This document shows, piece by piece, positions 7,550-16,398 of a stretch of DNA of 35,296 bases. This DNA comes from an uncultured Caryophanales bacterium (GTDB lineage: Bacteria > Bacillota_I > Bacilli_A > RFN20 > CAG-826), in the NCBI GenBank assembly GCA_946403545.1, contig CAMJAG010000003.1, positions 1 to 35,296 on the forward strand. Direction: 5' to 3'. The notes beneath the pieces are model-generated. The model saw only the letters and a program-made list of their open reading frames with translations. It made no database searches and was not told where the DNA came from. The stretch's first letter is position 1. Every line of letters begins with the position of its first letter. Made by a program: the position numbers and the translations under genes.

Positions 7550-8089
7550 TTAGTAATTTTTAACTTCCATTTCAAAGTAGCTATCTGGGTGAGCACATGT
7601 TGGACAGACCTTAGGAGCAAATTTACCGATATGAATATGTCCACAGTTTCTACATTTCCATACTACTACATCATCTTTGATGAAAACTTTATTACCTTTA
7701 ACGTTTTCTAATAATTCGAGATAACGTTTTTCGTGATTTGCTTCAATCTTACCTACTAATTCAAATTTAGCAGCGATTTCATTGAATCCTTCTTCTCTAG
7801 CTTCAGCAGCCATTCTTTTATACATATCTGTATGTTCGAAGTTTTCACCTTCTGCTGCTGCTTTTAAGTTAGTTGCAGTATCACTTACTGCACCACCATT
7901 AAGGTATTTGAACCACATTTTTGCATGTTCTTTTTCGTTTTCAGCAGTTTCTAAGAAAATAGCAGCGATTTGTTCATAACCTTCTTTTTTAGCTTGGCTA
8001 GCGAAATAAGTATACTTATTTCTTGCTTGGGATTCACCCGCAAATGCTTCTTGTAAATTCTTTTCAGTTTTACTACCTTTTAATTCCAT
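7550..8089 (-). CDS. rbr: rubrerythrin
   Basis: 179 aa. The N-terminal ferritin-like diiron domain shows EAFAGESQARNKYTYFA near 14-30, ENEKEHAKMW near 50-59 and EANHEKRYLELLE near 116-128. The C-terminal rubredoxin-like domain has CRNC (146-149) and CPTC (162-165). The family reduces hydrogen peroxide in anaerobes, using electrons passed through the rubredoxin-type iron, and works in the cytoplasm. AGGAG precedes ATG 8089, and a TTGCTA/TATACT promoter lies upstream. It stands alone between two terminated units. No clear PerR box is visible. Confidence 0.95.
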   Translation of the reverse strand: MELKGSKTEKNLQEAFAGESQARNKYTYFASQAKKEGYEQIAAIFLETAENEKEHAKMWFKYLNGGAVSDTATNLKAAAEGENFEHTDMYKRMAAEAREEGFNEIAAKFELVGKIEANHEKRYLELLENVKGNKVFIKDDVVVWKCRNCGHIHIGKFAPKVCPTCAHPDSYFEMEVKNY

Positions 8090-8119
8090 AAATTTCTCCT
8101 TTATATCTACTTCAATTAA

Positions 8120-8148
8120 AGTATAGATAATTATTTGTTTTATAGCAA
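8120..8148 (-). promoter_or_regulatory. promoter of rubrerythrin
   Basis: On the minus strand, TTGCTA (8143-8148), a 17-nt spacer and TATACT (8120-8125). It lies between the stop of the upstream fusion gene and the rubrerythrin ribosome site AGGAG. Confidence 0.65.
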
Positions 8149-8152
8149 AGCA

Positions 8153-11100
8153 TTATGCTTTTCTATTGTTTTTATTGCTTGCAAGCTTCTTTTCTAAAGC
8201 AGCTTGTTGAGCGTGTTTGACATTCTTTTCTAGATACATCATCTTATCTGCTTTTTCAGTAACTTTTTCAAAGTTTTCATCTGGCCATTCCATAATAGAG
8301 GAACCAACAGAAACACTAACTCTTGTATCTTCGATAACTAAGTTAGATTGTGCTTTAATTTCTTCCATGTATTTTTCACAATCTGCTTTATCACTACCAG
8401 GAACGATAATTAAGAATTCGTCACCACCTAAGCGGAAGAATTCTGAATTATCTGGGAATGATGTAGTTAAAATACCAGCAGTAGCTTTAATAAATCTGTC
8501 ACCAGCTTTATGACCGAATGTATCGTTAACGTGTTTTAATCTATCACAGTCTGCCATAAAGACACCAACTGGATATAAGACGTTTGGAAGAGTATGTTTA
8601 ACATACTCATCGAGTTTAGAACGGTTACCGAAACCTGTTAATTCATCAGTTTCTGCAACTTTTCTAAGTTTTTCTTCGATAGCGATCTTTTCAGTAACAT
8701 CATTAATTTGACCAACAATACCTATAATCTTGCCATTTTTATCTCTAACTGGACGTTTTATTAATTCAATATATTCTGGTTTTGTTGGATCGATATTAGC
8801 TTTAATGACATATTGACTTGGTCTACCTGTCTTCACAATCTTTCTATCTTCATTAAACGCTTTTTTAGCGTTATCTCTATCAATACGGACTTCTAAGTCT
8901 GTCTTGCCACGGATTGAGAAGTTTTCACTTCCATCAGTTTTAATTTGTTTCCAAATTTGAGAACAGAAGACATATCTACCTTTAGTATCTTTAAAGAAGA
9001 TATTACTTGGTAATTCTTTAAGAATTCTTTCAAGTTCTTCATAAGTAAGACCATTATTTGGATCAATAGTTTTATTTTCTTCTGTTTTACTAGAAATTTT
9101 TGAAGTAACTTTCTTCTTCTCGGAAGTAGTCATATATTTACCCATGTTTTGTTTGCAATCAAAGAATTTAGTCTTAACTGCTTCAAAACAATAGATTAAC
9201 TTTTCAGAATATGCACCACATTCTCCATTGAGAATCATATCGAAAGCTTCTTCATTTGTGTATGCTTCTTTATATGGTCTCTCACTCGTGAGAGCGTCAA
9301 AACAATCTGCGATAGAAACGATTTGAGCAGAAATTGGAATTTGATCTCCTTTTAGACCTTTAGGATATCCTCTTCCATCCCATTTTTCATGATGATACTG
9401 GCAAATATCAATTGCGGTTTTTAAGTAATCGTCATCCCAAATATCAGTTAGTTTTTCAAGTAACTTAGCACCTTCCACTGTATGAGATTTCATGGTTTCG
9501 AATTCTTCATTAGAGAGTTTTCCAGGTTTAAGTAAGATAGCATCTGTAATAGCAATCTTTCCTAAGTCATGGAGTTTACTTGCTAAAGCAAAAGTTTCAA
9601 CATCATCATCTGTTAATTTGTATTCAGGACATTGTTTTTTAACTTCTTTAGTTAAGATACGAGTAAACATAGCAACACGCTTAACGTGTTCACCAGAAGT
9701 TTTATCTCTTCCTTCAACTGTTTCCGCTAAAGCTTCAAAGATACCTTCGTTAACTGCTTCAAGTTCTTCATTGGACTTATTGAGTTCTTTAGTTCTTTCT
9801 TCGACAAGTTCTTCAAGGTGTTTTTGTTCGTTTTGAGTTTTTTTAACTTCACCATCAATATTAACAACACCAATAGCAGCGCTGTTTTCATTTTCACCTT
9901 TAACAATGACAAGTTTAAACCAGAGAACACTTCCCATAGAGATGTCTCTATATTTGATTTGGAATTCATCAGTTTCTCTGAGTTTTTGTCTGATGTATTC
10001 AGTTTTACAAACTTCTAACATCATTTCTCTATCTGGTTCAAAGACTTCTTCTTCTATGAAGTCTTCAAAATAATCATCAAAGTTTTCTAATTCGATAAAT
10101 CCATCAGCGTATTCATTGTGTCTCTTATAGATAGCGAATGCATTTTCATCTAAATCTAATAAGTACGCTGAATAATAGATATCTGCGAATAATTTATTAA
10201 AAGATTGAATTCTTCTTTGTTCAACTTCAAGTTCTTCAACCTTATTCTTAATTTTAATATCTTTATCAATGCTACCGATGGATGCAATAAGACCAATAAT
10301 GTCGTTACCCTTCTTATCAGCGGTAAATCTCATTTGATAGAATAGTTCTTCACCATTAATAATTGCTCTAAATGGAACAGTATATTCAGAGTCATAAGAC
10401 AATGAATCAATAACATCATTAAAGCTTACTGATTTTCTGAATGTAGATTGTTCTTTTGGAGAAACGATAGATAAAGTAATTTCATCTAACTTATCTTTAA
10501 AATATTTAGTTTTTGCTAAACTTGGCATGATTTTAGTAAAAGTTTCACTAATAATGTATGGTGAATCTTTTGCCTTGGTTGGATCTTCGTTATCATTCAT
10601 CCTTAAATAAGTAATGAAGTCATAACTTGATGTTAAGTTAGTCAAGATAGCTTTGTTTTTAACATTTGTGAATTCTTGGATTTCAAAATCGTGTTCAATA
10701 TTTTCTACTGACACAATCCAATGAAGCTTATCAATAGTTGCAGAAGCAACCATTCTTGTATGAGTAATCATTCCATTAATCAATAATCTGAATGAGAAAA
10801 CAACAGAATCTTTTTCTTTAAGTTTATTTTCAAGATTCTTCTTATTTAAGAATTGTGTGAACGCAAGAGTGTCTTCAGGATGAATAAATTTCTTTGCTCT
10901 TCTAATAGCTTCGCCAAAGAAATCATTACCATTAAATTCTAATTCAAAATGTTCTAAACCTTTTGCAGGTTTATAAATCAAATATTCATTATTATTTGGG
11001 TTAACATAGAAAATAATTTCTACTTGTCTACCTAATGCTGAAGCAATATCTTCAAGAATTCTACCTTTTTTAGCATCTTCTTTATCAAGGAATTCGCTAG

Positions 11101-12067
11101 TAATATCCTTAAGGATTCCTTCCATTCTATAATAGTTATCTTTTTCAGCAATAGATTTAGCAGCTGCTCTAAAATATGCAGTTGATCCATCTTTTCTCTT
11201 CCATGGATACTCTAATCTATAGACAGCTTCACCTTTAATCAATTTATCGATGTGAATCATCATCTCATCTAAAGCTTCTGGATCGATTCTTTCAAACCAT
11301 GCTCTATATAGTTTTTCAGGAGTTAAATTATCATTTTCAAATCCTAAAATTTTCAAACATTTTTCATCAGCATACATTCTTGGAGCGAAACCTTGGCCCA
11401 TTTCAATCGCATGGTTACCAATTGAATCATCATCTTCAAGAACTTCTTTAGCGATATTTTTAGCGCCAATTGATCTTAAAACACTATCATCTTGTTTTTC
11501 ACTAACAGTGTAATATTCCTTAAATGGTTGTAAATAAACTTCGTCATCCGGTAAACCAAGACCACTATTCATGTAAATTTTTGTCATAGCACTGCTAGCT
11601 CTAATAAATGCAGCAATAACAGTGAAAGGATCCTCAATGATTCCTCTTTCTTTGAAAGATTGACTTAAAATCTTATATGCATCAGTTTGTTCTAAGAACA
11701 CCCTTACTCTTTTAAGAACATCTTTAGGGAAGAAATTCATTGTATAACTAAAAGCAATTAAGAAATCTAATATAGGTTGCGCGTGCTCGCTCATTTCCTT
11801 AATTCTTTTAACACTTCTAACAAAGAAGTTTTCTACACTAGTATAATTTTTCTCCCCAAGAAGATAATGAGAACAGACATCTCTTAAAGTATCGACAAAA
11901 AGATCGTATTTGGATGGAAAGTTATCACGAACAAATTCTCTATCAACGCCTGCGCGTTTTGCAATTTCATCTAAACTGGTTAGTTCGTAACCCTTACTAC
12001 CGAACTCTAAGAGAGCGATGTCAAAAACTCGTCTTAAAGCGATTCTGCTTACATCTGTATCTTTCAT
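8153..12067 (-). CDS. TetR-PAS-HD-GYP-PAS-GGDEF fusion regulator (c-di-GMP synthesis and hydrolysis)
   Basis: 1304 aa in one uninterrupted frame. Residues 1-about 190 look like a TetR-type repressor: a helix-turn-helix (LTSLDEIAKRAGVDREFVRD, 29-48) followed by an all-helical stretch. A PAS domain lies at about 225-328. Two or three weaker PAS-like repeats lie at about 345-465, 530-600 and 620-740. A charged coiled coil spans about 740-775. An HD-GYP phosphodiesterase spans about 775-970, with HDLGK at 833-837, HH at 892-893 and GRGYP at 898-902 all intact. After a Lys/Ser linker comes another PAS at about 1008-1128, then a GGDEF cyclase at about 1135-1285 with an intact GGDEF at 1214-1218. 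The RxxD inhibitory site is absent (DNSE instead). No membrane segment is seen. Such proteins normally split DNA binding from c-di-GMP turnover; here both are in one cytoplasmic chain. The weak PAS calls are inference. Confidence 0.88.
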   Translation of the reverse strand: MKDTDVSRIALRRVFDIALLEFGSKGYELTSLDEIAKRAGVDREFVRDNFPSKYDLFVDTLRDVCSHYLLGEKNYTSVENFFVRSVKRIKEMSEHAQPILDFLIAFSYTMNFFPKDVLKRVRVFLEQTDAYKILSQSFKERGIIEDPFTVIAAFIRASSAMTKIYMNSGLGLPDDEVYLQPFKEYYTVSEKQDDSVLRSIGAKNIAKEVLEDDDSIGNHAIEMGQGFAPRMYADEKCLKILGFENDNLTPEKLYRAWFERIDPEALDEMMIHIDKLIKGEAVYRLEYPWKRKDGSTAYFRAAAKSIAEKDNYYRMEGILKDITSEFLDKEDAKKGRILEDIASALGRQVEIIFYVNPNNNEYLIYKPAKGLEHFELEFNGNDFFGEAIRRAKKFIHPEDTLAFTQFLNKKNLENKLKEKDSVVFSFRLLINGMITHTRMVASATIDKLHWIVSVENIEHDFEIQEFTNVKNKAILTNLTSSYDFITYLRMNDNEDPTKAKDSPYIISETFTKIMPSLAKTKYFKDKLDEITLSIVSPKEQSTFRKSVSFNDVIDSLSYDSEYTVPFRAIINGEELFYQMRFTADKKGNDIIGLIASIGSIDKDIKIKNKVEELEVEQRRIQSFNKLFADIYYSAYLLDLDENAFAIYKRHNEYADGFIELENFDDYFEDFIEEEVFEPDREMMLEVCKTEYIRQKLRETDEFQIKYRDISMGSVLWFKLVIVKGENENSAAIGVVNIDGEVKKTQNEQKHLEELVEERTKELNKSNEELEAVNEGIFEALAETVEGRDKTSGEHVKRVAMFTRILTKEVKKQCPEYKLTDDDVETFALASKLHDLGKIAITDAILLKPGKLSNEEFETMKSHTVEGAKLLEKLTDIWDDDYLKTAIDICQYHHEKWDGRGYPKGLKGDQIPISAQIVSIADCFDALTSERPYKEAYTNEEAFDMILNGECGAYSEKLIYCFEAVKTKFFDCKQNMGKYMTTSEKKKVTSKISSKTEENKTIDPNNGLTYEELERILKELPSNIFFKDTKGRYVFCSQIWKQIKTDGSENFSIRGKTDLEVRIDRDNAKKAFNEDRKIVKTGRPSQYVIKANIDPTKPEYIELIKRPVRDKNGKIIGIVGQINDVTEKIAIEEKLRKVAETDELTGFGNRSKLDEYVKHTLPNVLYPVGVFMADCDRLKHVNDTFGHKAGDRFIKATAGILTTSFPDNSEFFRLGGDEFLIIVPGSDKADCEKYMEEIKAQSNLVIEDTRVSVSVGSSIMEWPDENFEKVTEKADKMMYLEKNVKHAQQAALEKKLASNKNNRKA

Positions 12068-12173
12068 ACTATATACAATCCTTAATATCTTCTTGTGGTT
12101 TTATCATATCATACGCATACATTAATAAAATGACGTACTTACGAATTGATAAAATTTTGTTGTTTTTTTCAAT

Positions 12174-12358
12174 TTTTATGACAATCTTGCGATGAGTAAA
12201 ATTTGAGATTTATCACTATTAATAGCAAAATAGTCGATTTTTGTAAGTTTTTTGGATTTTTTGGCAATTTTCGATTATGTCAAATTTGTGTATAAAAATG
12301 TCGTTAATTTGGAATTTTAAAGATTTCAAAAAGCCCTATTTTATGACTATCTTGCGAT
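12174..12358. repeat. direct repeat pair around CTTGCGAT
   Basis: Copies at 12174-12193 and 12339-12358 share 19 of 20 bases (TTTTATGAC-A/T-ATCTTGCGAT), 165 bp apart. In the second copy CTATC-TTGC-GATAG forms a 5-bp stem, and CCCTAT (12334-12339) pairs with ATAGGG (12361-12366) outside it. They may be binding sites for the TetR part of the neighbouring fusion. Confidence 0.5.
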
Positions 12359-12400
12359 AGATAGGGATTTATCTTTAACTTTCGTTTGTTTTCATTTAAT

Positions 12401-12433
12401 CAAAAGAAAATGCGCACCATTACTGATGCGCAT
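12401..12433 (-). terminator. terminator of the ABC exporter operon
   Basis: On the minus strand, ATGCGCATCA, loop GTAA (a GNRA tetraloop) and TGGTGCGCAT form a 10-bp stem with one G-U pair, followed by TTTTCTTTT. Confidence 0.8.
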
Positions 12434-12455
12434 CTGTTTTGGGGGTCAATTTCAA

Positions 12456-13316
12456 CTACTTTACATCCCTCTTCACGAATAGGTGAGCACCTAGTGCGAA
12501 GAAGCCAAGTGAGTATACTAAGTTGACAATTATGCCTCTGATGAAGACGTCATTTGCGATTGTGATGTTATAAAGCACCACTGCATTTTCATCTGCAGGA
12601 TTGAATGAACTCATATCAATTTCCTTAGCAAAGCATACTAATGAATGGAATGGATTGATATAGCTTAATACATTAGTGAAATCTTCCATACCAGGGATTG
12701 AAGCAAAGATCATTGGGAACATGCCGAATACCATGATATAGATAATTGTGATTGGAATACATGGTCCAACATTTCTAAATACTGTCGCAACACATACTGA
12801 TATAGATGTGATTGTAACGTAAGAGAGTAATGTAATTATTAAGAGTTTTAAGATGAAATGGCCATACATTGTTCCAAATGCAGTCATTCCAAATACTTGA
12901 CCATTAGGATTGAATCCACCGATAGCACAGCCAAATCCGAAGCAAACTGCAATATACATTGCCATTAACGCTAATGCAAATACTAATCCAGAGATAAATA
13001 ATGATGCATAAATCTTAAATTTGGAGTTACCTGCAATAATCTTGTTTCTAATTGTGCCACTAGTGAACTCTAAAACAATAAAGATACAAAGGTTAATTGG
13101 CACTGAATAGCCAAATCCTTCTGCTGGGTTAACAGCGATTGCAAGCAAGCTTTGACCTGTGCAAACACTGAAAGGAACACCAGATTGACCAGTTTTTTCA
13201 ATCATTAAGAAGAGTAATGACATCATTAATGCAACACCTGCACCAATGATTAATGTGATTTTAAATGTTAAATCTCTAAACAATTTATAGCCGAAGGCTT
13301 TTAATAACTTTCTCAT
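12456..13316 (-). CDS. ABC-2 type transporter permease
   Basis: 286 aa with about six membrane segments in the ABC-2 pattern: one at about 15-40, a large extracytoplasmic loop, then a cluster at about 60-240 and a last one near 260-280. The GSGTIRNKII-like cytoplasmic coupling region (FTSGTIRNKIIAG) is typical of bacitracin/lantibiotic-type exporters. Its ATG shares one base with the stop of the ATPase gene (TAATG), so the two subunits are translationally coupled. Substrate unknown; possibly peptide antibiotic resistance or a lipid. Confidence 0.82.
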   Translation of the reverse strand: MRKLLKAFGYKLFRDLTFKITLIIGAGVALMMSLLFLMIEKTGQSGVPFSVCTGQSLLAIAVNPAEGFGYSVPINLCIFIVLEFTSGTIRNKIIAGNSKFKIYASLFISGLVFALALMAMYIAVCFGFGCAIGGFNPNGQVFGMTAFGTMYGHFILKLLIITLLSYVTITSISVCVATVFRNVGPCIPITIIYIMVFGMFPMIFASIPGMEDFTNVLSYINPFHSLVCFAKEIDMSSFNPADENAVVLYNITIANDVFIRGIIVNLVYSLGFFALGAHLFVKRDVK

Positions 13317-14227
13317 TATTCAATACCTCCCACTAAATTTAAGTAATAATCTTCAACTGATTTATCATTACTATTACATAGTAAGATATCAATATCTGCT
13401 TTAACTAAGGACTTGATAATGTCTTTAGTTTCTACTTTGTCATAGACTTTAATTTCTCCACTTGGAAGTGTTTGAATATCTTTGCAACCCAATTTCTTTA
13501 AGATTTTTAAGGCTGCATCTTCATCACTAACTTTTAAAGTTAATGATTTCTTGCACTTTTCAAGAAGTTCGTTAGCGCTTACTTCTTCAATAAGTTTACC
13601 TTGTTTGATAAATCCATAATGAGTAGCGACCTTTTCAAGTTCTGAAAGAATATGAGAAGAAACGAGAATTGAAATACCTTGTTTTTGGTTTAATTCAATC
13701 ATTAATTCTCTAAGTTCTGCGATACCTTGAGGATCTAAACCATTAAGAGGTTCGTCTAAGATAAGGATTTGTGGGTCATTCATAAGCGCCATTGCGATAC
13801 CAAGACGTTGCCTCATACCCAAGGAAAAGTCTTTGACTTTTTTCTTTCCGACATCTTCAAGATGTACGAGTTTTAATACTGAATTTGCTTTTTCATCAGT
13901 TAATTTTAATCCTAAATATAAACTTGCATAAGTTAAGTTCTCTTTTGCAGTAAAAGTTGGGATTAAAGAAGGAGCTTCAACAATAGCAGAGATTTTTTGT
14001 CTTATTTTATATATTTCTCTGGATTTGTTATTAGCACCACAGATAGAATATGTGCCCTTAGTAGGATTTGCTAAGCCAGTTAACATACGCATGATTGTGG
14101 TTTTTCCACTACCATTTTCACCAACAAAGCCATAAATAGCTTTTTCAGGAATATGCATGTTTACTGAATCAACAACATTTCTATCGCCATACTTTTTTGT
14201 TAATCCATTTGTTTCGATTAAGAACAT
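13316..14227 (-). CDS. ABC transporter ATPase (BcrA-like)
   Basis: 303 aa from ATG 14227, which follows AAGGAG. A longer open frame reaching 14359 adds 44 residues with no homology and crosses the promoter. Walker A is GENGSGKTT (36-44), the signature is SLGMRQR (135-141) and Walker B is ILILDEP (154-160), with LNGLDPQG after it. The C-terminal 80 residues resemble BcrA/CcmA-type exporter ATPases. It powers the downstream permease. The upstream gap holds a good promoter and a palindrome that could be an operator. Confidence 0.9.
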   Translation of the reverse strand: MFLIETNGLTKKYGDRNVVDSVNMHIPEKAIYGFVGENGSGKTTIMRMLTGLANPTKGTYSICGANNKSREIYKIRQKISAIVEAPSLIPTFTAKENLTYASLYLGLKLTDEKANSVLKLVHLEDVGKKKVKDFSLGMRQRLGIAMALMNDPQILILDEPLNGLDPQGIAELRELMIELNQKQGISILVSSHILSELEKVATHYGFIKQGKLIEEVSANELLEKCKKSLTLKVSDEDAALKILKKLGCKDIQTLPSGEIKVYDKVETKDIIKSLVKADIDILLCNSNDKSVEDYYLNLVGGIE

Positions 14228-14249
14228 ACTTTTTCTCCTTTTCGAGATA

Positions 14250-14278
14250 ATTATACATAAAAATACATAACAATACAA
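14250..14278 (-). promoter_or_regulatory. promoter of the ABC exporter operon
   Basis: On the minus strand, TTGTAT (14273-14278), a 17-nt spacer and TATAAT (14250-14255), upstream of the AAGGAG ribosome site. Confidence 0.6.
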
Positions 14279-14297
14279 ATATATTCGTGAAAATCGT

Positions 14298-14312
14298 AAA
14301 ATCTTAGATTTT
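14298..14312. promoter_or_regulatory. palindrome between exporter and phosphoesterase genes
   Basis: AAAATC-TTA-GATTTT is a perfect 6-bp inverted repeat with a 3-nt spacer in the divergent gap, about 20 nt upstream of the exporter -35. It is a candidate operator only. Confidence 0.35.
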
Positions 14313-14394
14313 AGACTATATATTATTAATAATAAGGATATATATGGACTTATTTTCATATCAGTTTAAAATAAATAGCAGGAGGCTTTTTTAT

Positions 14395-15420
14395 ATGAAT
14401 AATAAAAAGACAGTTTTGTTCTTACCGATATTTACATTACTTCTTTCAAGTTGTTCCGCTAGTGGAAAACATTATGAGTGTAAAGAATATGTCGCTGGAA
14501 CATTAAAGTTTAAAGAGGACTTTAGAATCCTTCAAATGACAGATGTTCATTTGGGTAATAAAGATATCTTAGAAAAACATTTTGATTTTATGAGTAAGAC
14601 TATTAATGAAGCTCATGCAGATTTAATCGTTGTTACAGGAGATGTATTTACATTTGCTGATAAAAACACCGCAAAATCTGTATTTAAATTCTTTGATAGT
14701 TTCAATACACCTTGGACAATGACATGGGGAAACCATGATGAACAAACATATTATGATATCGATTGGATGACAGGTTATTTAAATAACTATGGCAGTAATT
14801 GTATCTTCAAAGATCTCCAAGATGATGATGTTTATGGTAACGCTAACTTTGTTATTAATTTAACTGAAGATGGCACTGCTACCAGTGCTGTTAAGCAACA
14901 ACTTATCATCATGGATTCAAATAGATACTGCTACAAAGCATTCTCTGGATATGATGCAATTCATGAAGACCAAGTTAAATGGTATGAAGATATGGTTAAC
15001 TACACAACTGCACAAAATTCAGGTACAGTTGTCCCTTCTTTAGCGTTCTTCCATATTCCTTTCGTAGAATTCCAAGATGCTTATAAGAAAGCAAAAGAAG
15101 GAACTGATCCAAAAGTCAAATTCGTGGAAGGTGTTGGAAAAGCTGATCTTTTAAACGAAGATATTTGCTCACCAAGTTTCAATTATGGTGAGGGATTATA
15201 TAAATCTATTAAGAAATTAGGAAGCACTAAGGGTGTTTTCGTTGGTCATGACCATATCAATACATGTTGTGTTGATGATGATGGACTTTATTTATGTTAT
15301 GGAATTAAGGCTACTACAAGAGTTTACTATGATGAAGAACTTATGGGTGGCCAAGTAGTATCTATGGATTCTACCAATAAAATATCTATTGAAAGATATT
15401 TCCACACATATGATGAATAG
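14395..15420 (+). CDS. calcineurin-like metallophosphoesterase lipoprotein
   Basis: 341 aa from ATG 14395, which follows GGAGG and begins a lipoprotein signal peptide (LLLSSC, Cys20). An upstream ATG at 14344 would spoil the signal. The two-metal phosphoesterase motifs are all visible: TDVHLG, TGDVF, GNHDE, the His of FHIP, and GHDH near the C-terminus. The enzyme faces the outside of the membrane and probably cleaves phosphomonoesters or diesters; the substrate is unknown. It resembles the DR1281/PhoD-like and YkuE-like extracellular phosphoesterases only in motif order. The next gene, a membrane protein, starts 12 nt after the stop with its own AGGAGG. Confidence 0.87.
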   Translation: MNNKKTVLFLPIFTLLLSSCSASGKHYECKEYVAGTLKFKEDFRILQMTDVHLGNKDILEKHFDFMSKTINEAHADLIVVTGDVFTFADKNTAKSVFKFFDSFNTPWTMTWGNHDEQTYYDIDWMTGYLNNYGSNCIFKDLQDDDVYGNANFVINLTEDGTATSAVKQQLIIMDSNRYCYKAFSGYDAIHEDQVKWYEDMVNYTTAQNSGTVVPSLAFFHIPFVEFQDAYKKAKEGTDPKVKFVEGVGKADLLNEDICSPSFNYGEGLYKSIKKLGSTKGVFVGHDHINTCCVDDDGLYLCYGIKATTRVYYDEELMGGQVVSMDSTNKISIERYFHTYDE

Positions 15421-15432
15421 GAGGGAACTACA

Positions 15433-16323
15433 ATGAGTAAGAAATTATCTATTATCGTTTTAGTTTGCTTAGCATTAGTAGGTTCATTTGTTTCCTTCTA
15501 TGCTACTAACTTATTTATGTTTGATGTTGGAATGAAACTCAATATGTTTTCAGAGTTATCTCCAATTAGTACACTACCATTATTTATGATTGCTATAACT
15601 TTGGTTATAGGTGCAATGTTTATTCTTAAACTTCAAAAATACCCTAATAGCAAAAAGCAATTAGTTAAAATTTATTCTTTAATTATTGTTGTATTAGCAT
15701 TTGTTGGATTTATTACATCTATTTTAAGTGGAACAATTATCTATGGTTCTTTAGTGGCTAAATACCCATTCCCAGGATATTGCTTAATCTGTTTAATTGT
15801 TAACGCTTTAGTGTTAATCGCTGCTTTATTAGTGAGATTCTACTTTGTTAAGAAACTCCCAGATGACACTGAAACAAACAAAATTAAAGTCAGTACTGTA
15901 TTTAAAGCACTTGGTTTACAATTCGTAATTTATTACGCATTTGAAAGATTCGGCGCTGTTATGTGGTCACCAGTTTATGCTCAAGCAAGAACTCTTTACA
16001 TGACTTGGATATTCTACGTTTATTTATTAGTACCAATGGCTACAGGTATCTATCTTGCACTAAATTACTTTGGAAAAGGCGCAAAAGATAGCAAATTTAC
16101 AAGAATTTATATTCTTCCAGTTATCGCAGTCCATGTTATCTTTGGAGCGTTAACACTTGTGTTAGGCGCAACAAATACACTATTTGTTTCCGCTGTTAGT
16201 AATGCAATGGGTCTTGAAAGACTTGCTAGTATGCCAATCGTTATCTTATTAACAATTGTTGGTTATACAGCATTCTTCGTAGTGCAAATTTTTAAATCAA
16301 TAAAATTCAAAAAAACAAAATAA
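15433..16323 (+). CDS. polytopic membrane protein of unknown function
   Basis: 296 aa with about eight hydrophobic segments, near 5-25, 45-65, 75-105, 112-138, 155-172, 192-212, 225-248 and 265-285. The loops are short and basic, and no catalytic or binding motif is recognised. AGGAGG lies 7 nt before ATG 15433, overlapping the end of the phosphoesterase gene, so the two are co-transcribed. A terminator follows. The pairing hints at a membrane system for handling phosphorylated surface compounds, but that is inference. Confidence 0.75.
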   Translation: MSKKLSIIVLVCLALVGSFVSFYATNLFMFDVGMKLNMFSELSPISTLPLFMIAITLVIGAMFILKLQKYPNSKKQLVKIYSLIIVVLAFVGFITSILSGTIIYGSLVAKYPFPGYCLICLIVNALVLIAALLVRFYFVKKLPDDTETNKIKVSTVFKALGLQFVIYYAFERFGAVMWSPVYAQARTLYMTWIFYVYLLVPMATGIYLALNYFGKGAKDSKFTRIYILPVIAVHVIFGALTLVLGATNTLFVSAVSNAMGLERLASMPIVILLTIVGYTAFFVVQIFKSIKFKKTK

Positions 16324-16329
16324 AAGAAA

Positions 16330-16357
16330 AGGCAACTTGAAAAAGTTGCTTTTTTTC
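16330..16357 (+). terminator. terminator of the phosphoesterase operon
   Basis: GCAACTT (16332-16338), a GAAA tetraloop, and AAGTTGC (16343-16349), then eight T. Confidence 0.85.
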
Positions 16358-16386
16358 TTGCATTTATCAATAAATGTTAATAAAAT
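16358..16386 (+). promoter_or_regulatory. promoter of the metalloprotease gene
   Basis: TTGCAT (16358-16363), a 17-nt spacer and TAAAAT (16381-16386). The predicted start is about 16393, leaving a 6-nt leader before ATG 16399. The -35 touches the T run of the previous terminator. Confidence 0.55.
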
Positions 16387-16398
16387 TATCAGCAAAAT

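Larger units (their letters stand above)
12068..12455. other. 388-bp gene-free region upstream of the fusion regulator
   Basis: No coding frame is supported here. It holds a 20-bp direct repeat with one mismatch (12174-12193 and 12339-12358), each followed by ATTTATC. The second copy lies in a nested inverted repeat. It also holds a terminator for the downstream-facing ABC operon at 12401-12433. The rest is T-rich on the plus strand, with no convincing promoter or RNA family match. Confidence 0.6.

Noticed and set aside
9492..10018. Opposite-strand and alternate-frame open frames inside the fusion gene
   Set aside because: They overlap the intact HD-GYP and PAS coding frame, have no ribosome sites and no recognisable domains.
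12290..12380. Possible c-di-GMP riboswitch upstream of the fusion regulator
   Set aside because: The nested stem lacks GEMM-type conserved loops and tetraloop receptor features, and its orientation to the gene is unclear.
14228..14359. 44-residue N-terminal extension of the exporter ATPase
   Set aside because: It crosses the promoter and ribosome site; the ABC domain normally starts near MFLIETNGL.
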